DNA from: Aestuariirhabdus haliotis | GTDB taxonomy: Bacteria; Pseudomonadota; Gammaproteobacteria; Pseudomonadales; Aestuariirhabdaceae | Direction of reading: 5' to 3' | Assembly: GCF_023509475.1 (NCBI RefSeq) | Contig: NZ_JAKSDZ010000003.1 | Coordinates: forward strand, 124,001 to 188,000 | Length of the DNA stretch: 64,000 nt | Shown: positions 1 to 9,979 of the stretch, in pieces | Position numbering within the stretch: the stretch's first letter is position 1 | Layout: every line of letters starts with the position of its first letter | Notes under the pieces: model-generated | What the model saw: only the letters and a program-made list of their open reading frames with translations | The model's database searches: none | What the model was told of the DNA's origin: nothing | Made by a program: the position numbers and the translations under genes

Positions 1-736
1 TACCGTACTGCTGTGCCTCGTGTGCGCCGTAGTGGTATCCAGTGCTGCCGTTTTCCTGAAGCCGCTTCAGGAAAAAAACAAACTGCTCGCCAAACAGGAG
101 TCGATCCTGAAGATTGCGGACATTCCTTATGAGAGCAATACCGTAAGCCAGCAGTTCCAAGCGATTACCCAGCGCGTGGTGGATCTGCGTACTGGCAAGT
201 TTACCGATGAGGTCTCAGCCGAAAGCTATGACCAACGCAGCGCAGCGAAAAACCCTGCCATGTCGGATGCCCTCGATGGGCAGACTGATATTGCTAGCAT
301 TAAACGTCGCGCCAACTTCGCTACTATTTACCTGGTAGAGAGTAACGGTCAACTGGACAAGGTCATCTTGCCAGTTCACGGCTATGGCTTATGGTCTACC
401 ATGTATGGTTTTCTGGCTCTGGAAGGAGATATGAAAACCGTGGTTGGTTTTGGCTTCTATGACCAGGGGGAAACTCCCGGGCTTGGCGGTGAAGTCGATA
501 ATCCACGCTGGACAGGCTTATGGACTGGCAAAAAGGTTTTTGACGATAACAACAACGTAAAGTTGACGTTCCCGAAAACCGGAGCCGACCGTAACAGTCC
601 TGACTATGACCACCAGATTGATGGCCTGGCGGGTGCAACATTGACCACCCGTGGTGTAGAAAATCTGGTGAAATTCTGGCTTGGTGAGAACGGTTTCGGT
701 TCTTTCCTGGCTAACTTGAAAGCAGGGGAGGCTTGA
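1..736 (+). CDS. nqrC: Na+-translocating NADH:quinone reductase subunit C (5' end outside window)
   Basis: NqrC is the membrane-anchored, periplasm-facing subunit of the Na+-NQR pump and carries one covalently bound FMN that relays electrons. The open frame runs in from the window edge, and the first visible residues are the end of the N-terminal membrane helix, so the start codon lies upstream. Near the C-terminus the flavinylation motif reads [10 protein letters not shown]; the Thr of GAT is the expected FMN-phosphate attachment site. The residue before Gly is Ala, where Ser or Thr is usual. The stop is 1 nt before the nqrD start, so nqrC-F are translated from one mRNA. The modifying enzyme ApbE is encoded just downstream. 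Identification is firm from motif and context. Confidence 0.96.
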   Translation, partial: TVLLCLVCAVVVSSAAVFLKPLQEKNKLLAKQESILKIADIPYESNTVSQQFQAITQRVVDLRTGKFTDEVSAESYDQRSAAKNPAMSDALDGQTDIASIKRRANFATIYLVESNGQLDKVILPVHGYGLWSTMYGFLALEGDMKTVVGFGFYDQGETPGLGGEVDNPRWTGLWTGKKVFDDNNNVKLTFPKTGADRNSPDYDHQIDGLAGATLTTRGVENLVKFWLGENGFGSFLANLKAGEA

Positions 737-737
737 T

Positions 738-1406
738 ATGTCGGCTCCAACCATGAAAGAGGTTCTGCTAAATCCGGTTTTTGCAAACAACCCAATTGGT
801 TTGCAAATTCTTGGGATTTGTTCCGCTTTGGCAGTAACCAGTAGCCTGCAGGTTACAATCGTAATGTGTATCGCGGTAATTGCGGTAACCGGTTTCTCCA
901 ACCTGTTCGTGTCGATTATTCGCTCACAAATTCCAAACAACATTCGCATTATCTGTCAGATGACCATCATTGCCTCGTTGGTAATTGTGGTTGACCAGAC
1001 CTTGAAGGCATTTGCATACGAAATCAGTAAGCAGTTATCTGTCTTTGTCGGCTTGATCATTACCAACTGTATTGTTATGGGGCGAGCAGAAGCGTTTGCC
1101 ATGAAGAATCCACCGGTGATTAGCTTCATTGACGGCATTGGTAATGGCCTCGGCTACAGTATCGTTCTGCTTGCAATGGCGTTCATTCGTGAGCTGTTCG
1201 GAGCTGGAAAGCTGTTTGGTGTGACTATTTTCCCAACCGTCAACGATGGTGGCTGGTACATCCCTAACGGCATGTTGCTGTTACCACCCAGCGCATTCTT
1301 TATCATCGCGCTGCTGATTTGGGCCTTACGCGTCTGGAAAACCGAGCAAATCGAGAGCCCGGATTTCAAGATTTGCCCGAACACTAAACCGACGGAGGCC
1401 CTGTAA
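738..1406 (+). CDS. nqrD: Na+-NQR subunit D, integral membrane
   Basis: This 222-aa protein is almost entirely hydrophobic, with about six membrane helices, and is the usual length for NqrD. Together with the homologous, inverted NqrE it forms the central membrane core. Cysteines at about residues 28 and 111 (the second in TNCIVMGR) match the positions known in the family to bind the intramembrane iron centre between NqrD and NqrE. The gene begins 1 nt after the nqrC stop and is followed 2 nt later by nqrE, so the cluster is tightly coupled. No defect is visible. Confidence 0.97.
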   Translation: MSAPTMKEVLLNPVFANNPIGLQILGICSALAVTSSLQVTIVMCIAVIAVTGFSNLFVSIIRSQIPNNIRIICQMTIIASLVIVVDQTLKAFAYEISKQLSVFVGLIITNCIVMGRAEAFAMKNPPVISFIDGIGNGLGYSIVLLAMAFIRELFGAGKLFGVTIFPTVNDGGWYIPNGMLLLPPSAFFIIALLIWALRVWKTEQIESPDFKICPNTKPTEAL

Positions 1407-1408
1407 TC

Positions 1409-2020
1409 ATGTTGGAGTATTACTTAAGCCTTTTCGTAAAGGCGATCTTTATTGAAAACATGGCTCTGGCCTTCTTTTTGGGAATGTGTACTTTCCTCGC
1501 AATCTCAAAGAAAGTTCAGACATCGCTTGGCCTGGGTATCGCCGTTATTGTGGTGCTTACTATAACGGTTCCAGTCAACAACCTGATCTATACCTATCTG
1601 TTGAAAGATGGTGCATTGGCCTGGGCTGGATTACCAGACGTGGACCTTAGTTTCCTCGGACTGCTGAGCTATATCGGTGTTATTGCCGCTCTGGTACAGA
1701 TCCTGGAAATGGTACTCGATAAGTATGTCCCGGCGCTTTATAACGCCCTGGGCGTATTCCTGCCCCTGATCACTGTGAACTGCGCCATCATGGCGGGTTC
1801 CCTGTTTATGGTAGAGCGGGATTACAATTTTGCTGAAAGTACTGTCTATGGCATGGGAGCCGGTATCGGCTGGGCGTTAGCCATCACTGCACTGGCGGGA
1901 ATTCGTGAGAAGATGAAATACAGTGATGTGCCAGAAGGCCTGCGTGGTTTAGGAATAACCTTCCTGACCGTTGGTCTGATGTCGCTTGGCTTTATGTCTT
2001 TCTCTGGCATCCAACTCTAA
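1409..2020 (+). CDS. nqrE: Na+-NQR subunit E, integral membrane
   Basis: This 203-aa polytopic protein has about six membrane helices and pairs with NqrD in the Na+-NQR core. Cysteines at about residues 27 (FFLGMCTF) and 125 (VNCAIMAG) correspond to the conserved ligands of the NqrD/NqrE iron centre. Length and motifs are typical. It lies between nqrD (2-nt gap) and nqrF (17-nt gap) in the nqr operon. Confidence 0.97.
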   Translation: MLEYYLSLFVKAIFIENMALAFFLGMCTFLAISKKVQTSLGLGIAVIVVLTITVPVNNLIYTYLLKDGALAWAGLPDVDLSFLGLLSYIGVIAALVQILEMVLDKYVPALYNALGVFLPLITVNCAIMAGSLFMVERDYNFAESTVYGMGAGIGWALAITALAGIREKMKYSDVPEGLRGLGITFLTVGLMSLGFMSFSGIQL

Positions 2021-2037
2021 TTGGCGGGTAATGAACT

Positions 2038-3270
2038 ATGTCTGAAATGGGTGTAATCATAACTGGCGTGGTCATGTTTACTGTCGTGGTGCTTTCACTG
2101 GTGGCAGTAATTTTGGCGGCTCGCTCAAAGCTGGTTGCTTCGGGTGATGTCACAATCGACATCAACGATGATCCAGATAAAACAATCAAGGCAGCAGGTG
2201 GTGGCAAGTTGCTACAAACCCTTTCAGGGGAAGGGATTTTCCTTTCTTCTGCTTGCGGTGGTGGCGGCACTTGCGCGCAATGTAAGTGTAAAGTCTTCGA
2301 GGGTGGCGGTTCCATGCTGCCCACGGAAGAATCTCACTTTACCAAGCGTGAAGCGGCTGAAGGCTGGCGCCTGTCGTGCCAGGTACCTGTCAAGCAGGAC
2401 ATGAAAATCGAAGTCGAGGACGAGGTTTTCGGTGTTAAGAAGTGGGAATGTACAGTGCGCTCAAACCACAATGTGGCAACCTTTATCAAGGAACTCGTAC
2501 TTGAGCTTCCTGAAGGTGAAAACGTGGATTTCCGAGCCGGCGGCTACGTTCAGCTGGAATGTCCCCCTCACGTCGTTGACTACAAAGACTTTGATATCGA
2601 GGAAGAATACCATCCCGATTGGGACAAGTTTGATATTTGGAAATATCAATCCAAGGTCGATGAAGAAACCATACGTGCTTACTCGATGGCTAACTATCCT
2701 GAAGAGAAGGGCATCGTTAAGTTTAATATTCGTGTTGCTTCACCGCCCCCAGGCACGGACTTCCCTCCAGGAAAAATGTCCTCCTACGTCTTTAATCTTA
2801 AGCCGGGTGACACCATTACTGTCTACGGACCTTTCGGCGAGTTCTTTGCCAAGGAAACCGATGCCGAAATGGTTTTTGTGGGCGGTGGTGCCGGTATGGC
2901 TCCCATGCGCTCGCACATATTTGATCAGTTAAAGCGCCTGAATAGCGATCGTAAGATCTCTTTCTGGTACGGAGCTCGTAGCCTGAGGGAAATGTTCTAC
3001 TCGGATGAGTTTGAAACATTGGCGACAGAAAACAGTAACTTCAAATTCAATGTTGCTCTGTCTGACCCGCAACCTGAAGATAATTGGGAAGGCTATACTG
3101 GCTTTATCCATAATGTCTTACTGGAAAATTACCTTAAGGATCACCCTGCGCCTGAAGATTGCGAGTTCTATATGTGTGGACCGCCAATGATGAACGCAGC
3201 CGTTATCAAAATGCTCGAGGATCTAGGTGTAGAGCCCGAGAATATTATGCTTGATGACTTTGGTGGTTAA
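2038..3270 (+). CDS. nqrF: Na+-NQR subunit F, NADH dehydrogenase subunit
   Basis: NqrF accepts electrons from NADH on the cytoplasmic side through FAD and passes them to a 2Fe-2S cluster. The 410-aa protein has, in order, an N-terminal membrane anchor (about residues 5-28), a plant-type ferredoxin domain with cluster ligands C73, C79, C82 (in [10 protein letters not shown]) and C114, and a ferredoxin-reductase module with FAD-binding RAYSMANYP and NADH-binding [12 protein letters not shown] motifs. The C-terminus MLDDFGG is typical of the family. It is the last structural subunit gene of the operon and is followed by a hairpin and apbE. Confidence 0.97.
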   Translation: MSEMGVIITGVVMFTVVVLSLVAVILAARSKLVASGDVTIDINDDPDKTIKAAGGGKLLQTLSGEGIFLSSACGGGGTCAQCKCKVFEGGGSMLPTEESHFTKREAAEGWRLSCQVPVKQDMKIEVEDEVFGVKKWECTVRSNHNVATFIKELVLELPEGENVDFRAGGYVQLECPPHVVDYKDFDIEEEYHPDWDKFDIWKYQSKVDEETIRAYSMANYPEEKGIVKFNIRVASPPPGTDFPPGKMSSYVFNLKPGDTITVYGPFGEFFAKETDAEMVFVGGGAGMAPMRSHIFDQLKRLNSDRKISFWYGARSLREMFYSDEFETLATENSNFKFNVALSDPQPEDNWEGYTGFIHNVLLENYLKDHPAPEDCEFYMCGPPMMNAAVIKMLEDLGVEPENIMLDDFGG

Positions 3271-3286
3271 TCCATTGCACCTCATA

Positions 3287-3311
3287 AGACCAGTGCGCCC
3301 CGTACTGGTCT
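3287..3311 (+). terminator. Hairpin between nqrF and apbE, possible partial terminator
   Basis: An 8-bp perfect stem (AGACCAGT / ACTGGTCT, 9-nt loop) sits 16 nt after the nqrF stop and is followed by a short T-containing stretch (gccgtttt). The weak T tail suggests attenuation or mRNA 3'-end protection, which would lower apbE expression relative to the subunits, rather than full termination. This is inference from shape only. Confidence 0.45.
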
Positions 3312-3343
3312 GCCGTTTTCGGGAGCTGGTACTCTCGAGATCA

Positions 3344-4369
3344 ATGACTCAGCCCGTAATATCTATTGTGCTGTTGGCTCAATTGTTTATTGCGGGCTGT
3401 TCGTTTGAGGAAAGGGCAGAAGTACATAGCCTGGAAGGGCTGACGATGGGGACTAGCTACAACGTCAAATATGTTGCTAACCCACAGCTGACTAAAGAAC
3501 AGATCAGTTTGGCGGCCAAAACGGCACTCGACGATGTTGATCAGCGGATGTCGACCTATCGCAACGACTCTGAGTTGATGCGTTTTAATGCATTACCTTC
3601 TGGTAGCGAATTAAAAGTATCGCCGGACCTGATCGAGCTAGTCCAGATAAGCCAGTACCTTTCAGGTATCAGTGATGGGGCCTACGATGTCACGGTAGGC
3701 CCTCTGGTTAACTTATGGGGTTTTGGCCCGGATAAACGCCCCGAGAAAACACCTACAGCGGAACAGATTGCCAAGGTTAGGGGGCAGGTAGGATATCAGT
3801 ATCTTATCGTCGATCCTGAACTTAATGTACTGCGCAAAGAGCGCCCATTATTTGTCGATCTCTCGGCCATTGCCAAAGGCTATGGGGTTGATCGTGTGGC
3901 AGCAGAAATCGAGCTTTTGGGTGTACAAAGCTATCTCGTCGAAGTTGGTGGAGAAGTCCGCATGAAGGGGTTAAAGCCAGACGGAAGCTCATGGAAGATT
4001 GGGGTTGAGAAACCCAGTTTGGGTGAGCGGCAGGCTTCCCTTATCATTTCTGCCGACAATAAGGGTATTGCCACCTCAGGTGATTACCGCAACTATTTCG
4101 AAGTCGATGGCACAAGGTATTCGCACACAATAGACCCTCGTACCGGTTATCCGATCAACCATACCCTGGTATCGGTCACGGTTATTGATGACTCCACAGC
4201 CATGGCCGACGGCCTTGCTACGTTGTTTATGGCTCTGGGTACTAACGAAGGTATTGCTGTGGCCCAGAAAGAAAAAATCGCGGCTCTCTTTGTAGAAAAA
4301 GAGGGCGGTGAATTCCGTTATACTAGTACTACTGACTTTGATCAGTACGTATTGAATAAGCCTGAATGA
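3344..4369 (+). CDS. apbE: FAD:protein FMN transferase, lipoprotein
   Basis: ApbE transfers FMN from FAD onto Thr of NqrB and NqrC, acting on the periplasmic side. I place the start at ATG 3344, giving 341 aa that open with a lipoprotein signal ending in the lipobox IAGC (Cys19). The longer open frame from 3251 overlaps nqrF and has no signal-like N-terminus. Family motifs are present: GLTMGTSYN near the mature N-terminus, the central DLSAIAKGYGVDRV, VEVGGEVR, and the C-terminal YSHTIDPRTGYP and DGLATLFMALG. Its place between nqrF and nqrM fits maturation of the Na+ pump encoded alongside. Confidence 0.95.
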   Translation: MTQPVISIVLLAQLFIAGCSFEERAEVHSLEGLTMGTSYNVKYVANPQLTKEQISLAAKTALDDVDQRMSTYRNDSELMRFNALPSGSELKVSPDLIELVQISQYLSGISDGAYDVTVGPLVNLWGFGPDKRPEKTPTAEQIAKVRGQVGYQYLIVDPELNVLRKERPLFVDLSAIAKGYGVDRVAAEIELLGVQSYLVEVGGEVRMKGLKPDGSSWKIGVEKPSLGERQASLIISADNKGIATSGDYRNYFEVDGTRYSHTIDPRTGYPINHTLVSVTVIDDSTAMADGLATLFMALGTNEGIAVAQKEKIAALFVEKEGGEFRYTSTTDFDQYVLNKPE

Positions 4370-4380
4370 GGTAGTTTCAA

Positions 4381-4617
4381 ATGGCCGTTTTTCTAATCAC
4401 TTTTGTCGCTTTGCTGGTTATTGTCAGTGCCATGGCTCTGGGTGTGATTTTTTCTAACAAGCCGATCAAGGGCTCTTGCGGAGGGCTAGGGGCTGTCGGT
4501 ATAGACTCCGAATGTGAGATTTGTGGAGGCAATCCCAGTAAATGTGAAGAACAGCAAGAGGGCGACGATAGCGCTAAAAACGCATCGACAGCCGACTTCT
4601 ACGACGCTTCAAAATAA
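4381..4617 (+). CDS. nqrM: Na+-NQR maturation protein NqrM
   Basis: This 78-aa protein has one N-terminal membrane helix followed by a Cys-rich segment in which four cysteines are conserved in the family (SCGG, ECEICGG, SKCEE). NqrM (DUF539) is needed to assemble Na+-NQR and is thought to deliver iron to the NqrD/NqrE Cys4 centre. It starts 11 nt after the apbE stop, the usual order in gammaproteobacteria. Length and cysteine spacing are typical. Confidence 0.95.
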   Translation: MAVFLITFVALLVIVSAMALGVIFSNKPIKGSCGGLGAVGIDSECEICGGNPSKCEEQQEGDDSAKNASTADFYDASK

Positions 4618-4691
4618 CGCAACAATCAGGATGGGGTCCGCCTTAACAGACTGCGGGTCCGTATTAATTACTTGGCTCAGGGAGTTCCTAG

Positions 4692-6086
4692 ATGGGTGTA
4701 AAGAATTACGATGTAGTCGTGCTGGGTTCAGGGCCTGCGGGTGAAGGGGCAGCCATTAACGCTGTGAAACTGGGCAAGCGAGTGGCGGTTGTTGAAATGG
4801 CGCCTATGCTAGGCGGCAATTGCACCCACCTTGGCACCATACCATCAAAGGCTTTGCGTAACTCGGTCAAGCAGATCATTAGCTTCAACACAAACCCGAT
4901 GTTTCGAGAGATCGGCGAACCACGCTGGTTCAGTTTTCCGAATGTGCTGAGAAGCGCTGAGAAAGTGATAGGCAAACAGGTCAAATCCCGCACCAGTTAT
5001 TACGCCCGGAACCGTGTTGATATCTTTTTCGGTCGCGGAAGTTTTGTTGACGCCAACACCATTGAAGTCATCGAGCGAACCGGCAGTGTTGAGCGGCTAC
5101 AAGCCGAAAAAGTTGTTATTGCTACCGGGTCACATCCGTATCGACCAGCCGACGTTGATTTTAACCACAGTCGTATTTACGACAGCGATACCATTCTTAA
5201 GCTAAAGCACACGCCTCGACGTTTGATTATCTATGGCGCAGGGGTTATCGGTTGTGAGTATGCTTCAATATTTAGCGGCCTGGGGGTTAAGGTTGACCTG
5301 ATCGATACTCGCGACAAACTGCTTTCTTTCCTTGATGTAGAAATCTCGGATGCTCTGAGTTACCACCTGCGCAATATCGGGGTCATGATTCGTCATGATG
5401 AAGAGTATGAGAAAGTTGAGGCTTTTGACGACGGTGTTGTCATGCACCTTCAGTCGGGCAAAAAAGTAAAGGCAGATGCGCTACTCTGGGCCAATGGCCG
5501 CTCCGGTAATACCGCTGGCCTGGGGCTGGAGAACATAGGCTTGGAGGCTAACGGTCGTGGCCAACTTGAGGTGAACCGTGATTATCAAACCTCCGTTGAC
5601 TCTGTCTACGCTGTCGGTGATGTTATTGGTTGGCCAAGCTTGGCCAGTGCGGCATTTGATCAGGGACGTTCTGCATCTGGCAATGCCAGTGGCGGAGAAA
5701 GCTGGCGTTTTGTTGATGATGTACCTACCGGGATATACACCATTCCGGAAATCAGTTCCCTTGGTAAAACCGAGAAAGAATTGACTGATGCCAAGATTCC
5801 CTACGAAGTTGGGCGGGCCTACTTCAGCGCTATGGCGCGAGCTCAAATATCCAATGAGCCGGTCGGAATGCTGAAAATATTATTTCATGTGGATACTCTT
5901 GAGATTCTGGGTATTCACTGCTTCGGAGACCAGGCATCGGAAATCATTCATATCGGCCAGGCGATAATGACTCAGCCGGGGGAGGGCAATACACTGCGCT
6001 ACTTTGTGAATACAACCTTCAACTATCCGACGATGGCGGAAACCTACCGTGTTGCCGCACTTGATGGGCTAAATCGTCTATTTTGA
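4692..6086 (+). CDS. sthA: Soluble pyridine nucleotide transhydrogenase
   Basis: SthA is a cytoplasmic FAD enzyme that interconverts NADPH/NAD+ and NADP+/NADH. The 464-aa protein has the FAD motif [10 protein letters not shown] at the N-terminus, the NAD motif [18 protein letters not shown] near residues 175-195, and the C-terminal dimerisation domain of the disulfide reductase family. As expected for SthA rather than lipoamide dehydrogenase, the redox-Cys region reads [14 protein letters not shown], keeping only one of the two active-site cysteines. It follows nqrM by 74 nt and ends just before a strong terminator, so it may be co-transcribed with nqr-apbE-nqrM. Confidence 0.95.
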   Translation: MGVKNYDVVVLGSGPAGEGAAINAVKLGKRVAVVEMAPMLGGNCTHLGTIPSKALRNSVKQIISFNTNPMFREIGEPRWFSFPNVLRSAEKVIGKQVKSRTSYYARNRVDIFFGRGSFVDANTIEVIERTGSVERLQAEKVVIATGSHPYRPADVDFNHSRIYDSDTILKLKHTPRRLIIYGAGVIGCEYASIFSGLGVKVDLIDTRDKLLSFLDVEISDALSYHLRNIGVMIRHDEEYEKVEAFDDGVVMHLQSGKKVKADALLWANGRSGNTAGLGLENIGLEANGRGQLEVNRDYQTSVDSVYAVGDVIGWPSLASAAFDQGRSASGNASGGESWRFVDDVPTGIYTIPEISSLGKTEKELTDAKIPYEVGRAYFSAMARAQISNEPVGMLKILFHVDTLEILGIHCFGDQASEIIHIGQAIMTQPGEGNTLRYFVNTTFNYPTMAETYRVAALDGLNRLF

Positions 6087-6106
6087 GTCGATATTTCTTC
6101 TACTAG

Positions 6107-6136
6107 CACAAAGGCCGGCAATCGCCGGCCTTTGTG
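6107..6136. terminator. Strong bidirectional intrinsic terminator after sthA
   Basis: A perfect 13-bp GC-rich stem (cacaaaggccggc / gccggcctttgtg) with a 4-nt loop lies between the convergent sthA and 6154 genes. The A-rich and T-rich stem ends let it act on both strands. Confidence 0.85.
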
Positions 6137-6153
6137 TATTTACAACCCACAGA

Positions 6154-6441
6154 TTACTTATCCATGTTCTTCTTATGCAGCACTGCACGTAAAACGCGCT
6201 CACCTTCAAAGTAAACCGTAAAACTGTCATAACGCCAGGTAGTAATGGGGGGTTCACCTACAGTATTTTCGTCTTCTGGAGAACCAAATTTCTCCTCAAC
6301 TTGCTCCATAGAGCTTCCAGGCTGAGGACGCTTCATGGCACTATCTCCAGAGCTCTGCTGTCCGACCCCAATGCGAATGGTCTCTGCACCGGCAAATGAG
6401 GGCAGGGAAAGTAAACATGCCAGTAAAAGATATTTTTTCAT
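6154..6441 (-). CDS. Small exported protein of unknown function
   Basis: This 95-aa protein has a clear Sec signal peptide of about 19 residues ending at FAGA before the mature ETIRIGVG. The mature part contains SSMEQVEEKFGSPEDENTV followed by a WRYDSFTVYFEGERV segment, a pattern that resembles the SmpA/OmlA (BamE-like) fold, where a short helix is followed by beta strands. I see no catalytic motif. Its 5' end overlaps by 4 nt the stop of the PilZ-domain gene upstream, so the two form an operon. Function is not known to me. Confidence 0.75.
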   Translation of the reverse strand: MKKYLLLACLLSLPSFAGAETIRIGVGQQSSGDSAMKRPQPGSSMEQVEEKFGSPEDENTVGEPPITTWRYDSFTVYFEGERVLRAVLHKKNMDK

Positions 6442-7022
6442 TTTTGATCCTGTTCCGAATGAGCCGTCTGGTAGCGGCGCATAAGCGATTGATATTGAAT
6501 AATATGCCTTGCGAGCAACTGTCGGTCTGGCTCTGTTATCTCTTCAAATATAATGCTGTGGCGATATCGTCCATCCTGCTCCACTGTATCCAGGACTCTC
6601 CCAGTAGCCATAATGCCAGCGTAGGAGGGGAATAGTGTCAGTTTCAGCGCTATATACTGATCCTTGGCGAAGGCTGTGTCCATAACAATGGCAAAGCCTC
6701 CTTCACTAAGATCGGCTTCGATTAGATCCGGGTTGGAACTGTTAAAGCTCATCGCGGCAATCATTCTACTCAGTAGATGGATACGTTTGTCGATGCTTTT
6801 AAGGTATTGTGACACCAGTCGATTTTCTTCGTGAATCGCGCGCAATATATGCTGGGACTCGGTTTCTATCGACTGAATTTCGCTGGCAAGCGAAAAGGCT
6901 TCCCCGGTGTGTTGAAAAGGGAATCCGCTTTCTTTGGGGTGAAATGGCTTATCAACCAGCTGATATTCCAAAGCCACTTTGTCGGTTATTCGAAAATAAT
7001 TGCGCCTATCATCCTGATTCAT
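6438..7022 (-). CDS. PilZ-domain protein, probable c-di-GMP binder
   Basis: This 194-aa cytoplasmic protein carries an N-terminal RNYFR (RxxxR) element, a central helical stretch (about residues 45-105), and a C-terminal PilZ beta-barrel with ADLSEGGFAI (DxSxxG). Both signatures needed for c-di-GMP binding are present but lie far apart, so the middle insert is a notable feature. It is divergent from lolC (92-nt gap) and upstream of the small exported protein. A PilZ gene beside lol genes is also, as I recall, the Pseudomonas arrangement. The effector output is unknown. Confidence 0.85.
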   Translation of the reverse strand: MNQDDRRNYFRITDKVALEYQLVDKPFHPKESGFPFQHTGEAFSLASEIQSIETESQHILRAIHEENRLVSQYLKSIDKRIHLLSRMIAAMSFNSSNPDLIEADLSEGGFAIVMDTAFAKDQYIALKLTLFPSYAGIMATGRVLDTVEQDGRYRHSIIFEEITEPDRQLLARHIIQYQSLMRRYQTAHSEQDQK

Positions 7023-7114
7023 TACTAATGCCCTCGGCCTAGCCTATGCAAGCAATCCAACTTACTTTAATATTTTAGCCTTTCCAAAGAAAGGCGTAAG
7101 CCGGATCCCCTCGG

Positions 7115-8359
7115 ATGTTTAAACCCCTACCTCTGTTCGTTGGCCTTCGTTACACAAGAGCCAAGCGCCGGAACCATTTTATCTCTTTTATTTCACTCAC
7201 CTCCATGACCGGTTTAACACTGGGCGTTATGGTGTTGATCGTCGTGCTGTCTGTAATGAACGGATTTGACCGTGAGCTCAAACAGCGGATTCTTGGCATG
7301 GTACCTCATGCCACTATTAGCGCAGCTTATGGCTCTATTGAAGATTGGCAACCCCTGATCGAGGGTCTGAAACAGCGCGAAGGCGTGCTCGAAGCGGCCC
7401 CTTTTATCAATAACCAGGGCATGCTCAGTGCCGGGGGCCGGGTTAAGGGGTCCCTGATCTATGGCATTGAACCCCGCTATGAGAAGCATGTATCTATCGT
7501 CGATGAGCATTTTAAAGAGGGTTCACTCGAGCTGTTGCAGAGTGGTGAATTTCGCATCATCCTGGGTGATATTCTTGCTCGGCAGCTGGGGCTGAGGGTA
7601 GGGGACAAGGTGACACTGGTTTTGCCCGAGGCTACAACCAGCCCGGCCGGCGTGTTCCCCCGCCTCAAGCGTTTTACCCTGGCAGGTACCTTTTCCGTCG
7701 GAGCCGAACTCGATAGCAATCTGGCCATGATCCATATCGAGGATGCGGCGCGTCTCAAGCGTATGGCCAATGGTGTCGAGGGCATACGGCTACTTACGGA
7801 TAACCTGTTTAAAGCACCTCGAATTGCCTGGGATGCCGCCAATGCCATGCCAGGTCGATATTACGTACGTGACTGGACCCAGACTCATGGCAGTCTGTTT
7901 CAGGCGATCAAAATGGAAAAGACCATGGTGGGACTGCTACTGACCCTGATTATCGCCGTGGCGGCTTTCAATATTGTTGCCACTCTGGTCATGGTGGTAA
8001 CTGACAAACAGTCGGATATCGCCATTTTACGGACCTTCGGAGCGACATCTAATACCATCATGGGCATATTTATGGTGCAGGGTTCGGTCATTGGAATTTT
8101 TGGCACCCTGCTGGGGGTTTTACTGGGGGTTCTACTTGCCCCCAACATACCAGAGTTGGTCAGCGGACTCGAAACGCTACTGGGCACCAACTTCCTGAGT
8201 TCGGATGTTTACTTTATCAGCTATCTACCTTCCAAATTAGAATGGTCTGATGTTGGTATGGTGGCCAGTGCAGGGCTCAGCATGAGCTTCCTGGCGACTT
8301 TATATCCGGCTTATCGAGCCTCACGAACCGAGCCAGCGGAGGCACTTCGCTATGAGTAA
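7115..8359 (+). CDS. lolC: Lipoprotein-releasing ABC transporter permease LolC/LolF
   Basis: This inner-membrane permease extracts outer-membrane lipoproteins and hands them to LolA. The 414-aa protein has an N-terminal membrane helix, a large periplasmic domain and three C-terminal helices with the FtsX/MacB fold. The region [17 protein letters not shown] corresponds to the proline-containing 'Hook' by which LolC recruits LolA. Only this one permease gene accompanies lolD; there is no lolE next to it, although LolCDE loci usually carry two permease genes. It may therefore act as a homodimeric LolF, combining LolC and LolE roles. Its stop overlaps the lolD start by 8 nt. Confidence 0.93.
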   Translation: MFKPLPLFVGLRYTRAKRRNHFISFISLTSMTGLTLGVMVLIVVLSVMNGFDRELKQRILGMVPHATISAAYGSIEDWQPLIEGLKQREGVLEAAPFINNQGMLSAGGRVKGSLIYGIEPRYEKHVSIVDEHFKEGSLELLQSGEFRIILGDILARQLGLRVGDKVTLVLPEATTSPAGVFPRLKRFTLAGTFSVGAELDSNLAMIHIEDAARLKRMANGVEGIRLLTDNLFKAPRIAWDAANAMPGRYYVRDWTQTHGSLFQAIKMEKTMVGLLLTLIIAVAAFNIVATLVMVVTDKQSDIAILRTFGATSNTIMGIFMVQGSVIGIFGTLLGVLLGVLLAPNIPELVSGLETLLGTNFLSSDVYFISYLPSKLEWSDVGMVASAGLSMSFLATLYPAYRASRTEPAEALRYE

Positions 8360-9044
8360 TTCATCATCGCTTGTGCTGGAATGCCATCAGCTAGCCAAGG
8401 AATATCTGGAAGGCCCACAAAGCGTGCAGGTGCTGAGTGATGTTAACCTTTCTCTCAATGCGGGTGAGCGTATATCCATCATTGGTTCCTCAGGCTCTGG
8501 AAAAAGCACCTTATTGAACCTGCTCGCCGGCTTGGATTCTCCCAGCGCAGGTGAGGTGCGGATTCAGCAACAGGTGCTACAGGATTTGAGTGATAGCGCC
8601 AAAGCCCGATTACGAAACCGTAGCATGGGCTTCGTTTATCAATTTCACCATTTGTTGCCTGAATTCAGTGCTCTGGAGAACGTGGCAATGCCTCTTCTGT
8701 TACGCCAGGCCTGTAGCGTTAACGACGCGAAGGAAAGTGCCAGAGGGTTGTTGGAGCGAGTAGGTCTAGCACAAAGACTCTCCCACAAACCTGCCGAGCT
8801 GTCGGGTGGTGAGCGTCAACGCGTCGCTATTGCCAGAGCGTTGGTTACCCAGCCGGCGGTAGTGTTACTGGATGAGCCGACCGGTAACCTCGATCAGCGC
8901 ACGGCGCAGCAGATTCATGAGTTGATGCAGGAGCTCAGTACCCAGTCCGATACGGCTTTTGTGATGGTCACCCACGACACCGAACTGGCCAAGAGTATGG
9001 ATAAGGTTTACCTGCTCAGCGAAGGAAAGCTCGAAAGCCAGTAA
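8352..9044 (+). CDS. lolD: Lipoprotein-releasing ABC transporter ATPase
   Basis: LolD is the ATPase that drives lipoprotein release from the inner membrane. The 230-aa protein has Walker [10 protein letters not shown] (about residues 45-53), signature LSGGERQR, Walker [13 protein letters not shown] and the H-loop VTHD. It overlaps lolC by 8 nt, indicating translational coupling. The next genes are on the opposite strand, so the operon ends here. Confidence 0.96.
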   Translation: MSNSSSLVLECHQLAKEYLEGPQSVQVLSDVNLSLNAGERISIIGSSGSGKSTLLNLLAGLDSPSAGEVRIQQQVLQDLSDSAKARLRNRSMGFVYQFHHLLPEFSALENVAMPLLLRQACSVNDAKESARGLLERVGLAQRLSHKPAELSGGERQRVAIARALVTQPAVVLLDEPTGNLDQRTAQQIHELMQELSTQSDTAFVMVTHDTELAKSMDKVYLLSEGKLESQ

Positions 9045-9076
9045 CAGGCTTTCGATAAGACCCGGCAGATTATCGG

Positions 9077-9364
9077 TTACTGGTTATAAGTGGCAGGGTC
9101 TATCCAGAGTCCCAGGGATCGCTTATCAATGCGTTTGTTGGCCCCTACAATCTGATACCGGAATACCACAATATCGCCCACTTTGACATCCAGTATCTCG
9201 TCAGCGCTGAGGTAGCTGTATTGGTCTTCATCCACGGTTAGGGTATGAATAAAATAATCGGGCATACCCAGCCACTCACTATGGGGCCCGTCTGTTTCGA
9301 TCTGCTTAAGTTCTCCCTTGGCCTGCTGCTTTGGTGGACGCTTGGAAAAGTTACGGCGATTCAT
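9077..9364 (-). CDS. Conserved protein of unknown function
   Basis: I start this 95-aa protein at ATG 9364, which has an AGGAG site 11 nt upstream and overlaps the stop of the DUF2062 gene as ATGA; the longer frame reading back to 9526 runs inside that gene. The N-terminus is basic (NRRNFSKRPPKQQ). The rest looks like a small beta-rich domain with SADEILDVKVGDIVVFRYQ, and ends WIDPATYNQ. I do not recognise a family or catalytic motif. Operon linkage to the membrane protein upstream is the only context. Confidence 0.7.
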   Translation of the reverse strand: MNRRNFSKRPPKQQAKGELKQIETDGPHSEWLGMPDYFIHTLTVDEDQYSYLSADEILDVKVGDIVVFRYQIVGANKRIDKRSLGLWIDPATYNQ

Positions 9365-9909
9365 AGATGTTCTGACTCCTTGGTGTTGATTGCCTTTGCG
9401 CGGCGTAATTGCCTGGCACGCCAGCTTCGTCCAACTGACCAACGCCAGTAAAAACGGATTATGAAATAGCAAAAAGCACCGACAATAGTGCCGGTAACCA
9501 ACGACCCGCCTAACAGGGGTTGCCAAATAGCTGACATCTCAGCTTCGATCCATTCGGCGGTAAATTCAAAGGTTAGGTCTCGAATGGGGGTGTCAAACAG
9601 ATAACAGCCCACTTTGTAGGTAAAGTAAAAGATGGCCGGCATGGTTATCGGGTTGGAAATCCACACCAGCGCCACCGATAACGGCAGATTGCACCTGAAG
9701 ATGACCGCCAGGGTCGCAGCGACCACCATCTGAAAGGGGATGGGGAGAAAGGCGCAGAAAATGCCTACAAAAAAAGCAGTCGCCGCCGATCGCCGGTTTA
9801 GGTGCCACAGGTTAGCATCGTGAATGCGATGCCCCAAAAAACTAAGATAACGGTTTCCCTTTATAGTCTGAGGGTCGGGAAGGTACCGTTTGATAAGTTT
9901 ACGAGGCAT
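9361..9909 (-). CDS. DUF2062 family membrane protein
   Basis: This 182-aa protein has a basic N-terminus and about three hydrophobic segments (around residues 40-75, 80-110 and 135-160). The motif VWISNPITMPAIFYFTYKVG is characteristic of DUF2062. The biochemical role of the family is unknown to me. It lies between lolD and comEC, divergent from comEC, which is the position I recall for this family in Pseudomonas. Its stop overlaps the next minus-strand gene by 4 nt. Confidence 0.85.
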   Translation of the reverse strand: MPRKLIKRYLPDPQTIKGNRYLSFLGHRIHDANLWHLNRRSAATAFFVGIFCAFLPIPFQMVVAATLAVIFRCNLPLSVALVWISNPITMPAIFYFTYKVGCYLFDTPIRDLTFEFTAEWIEAEMSAIWQPLLGGSLVTGTIVGAFCYFIIRFYWRWSVGRSWRARQLRRAKAINTKESEHL

Positions 9910-9979
9910 ATGAAAGAGCGCTAATTAACTCCATGAAGAGGCCGGTCATTATGCCTGTATTTACACGGGTTCTCTAGCA

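Noticed and set aside
2432-2932. 166-aa plus-strand open frame
   Set aside because: It is out of frame inside nqrF, whose ferredoxin and reductase motifs fix the true frame.
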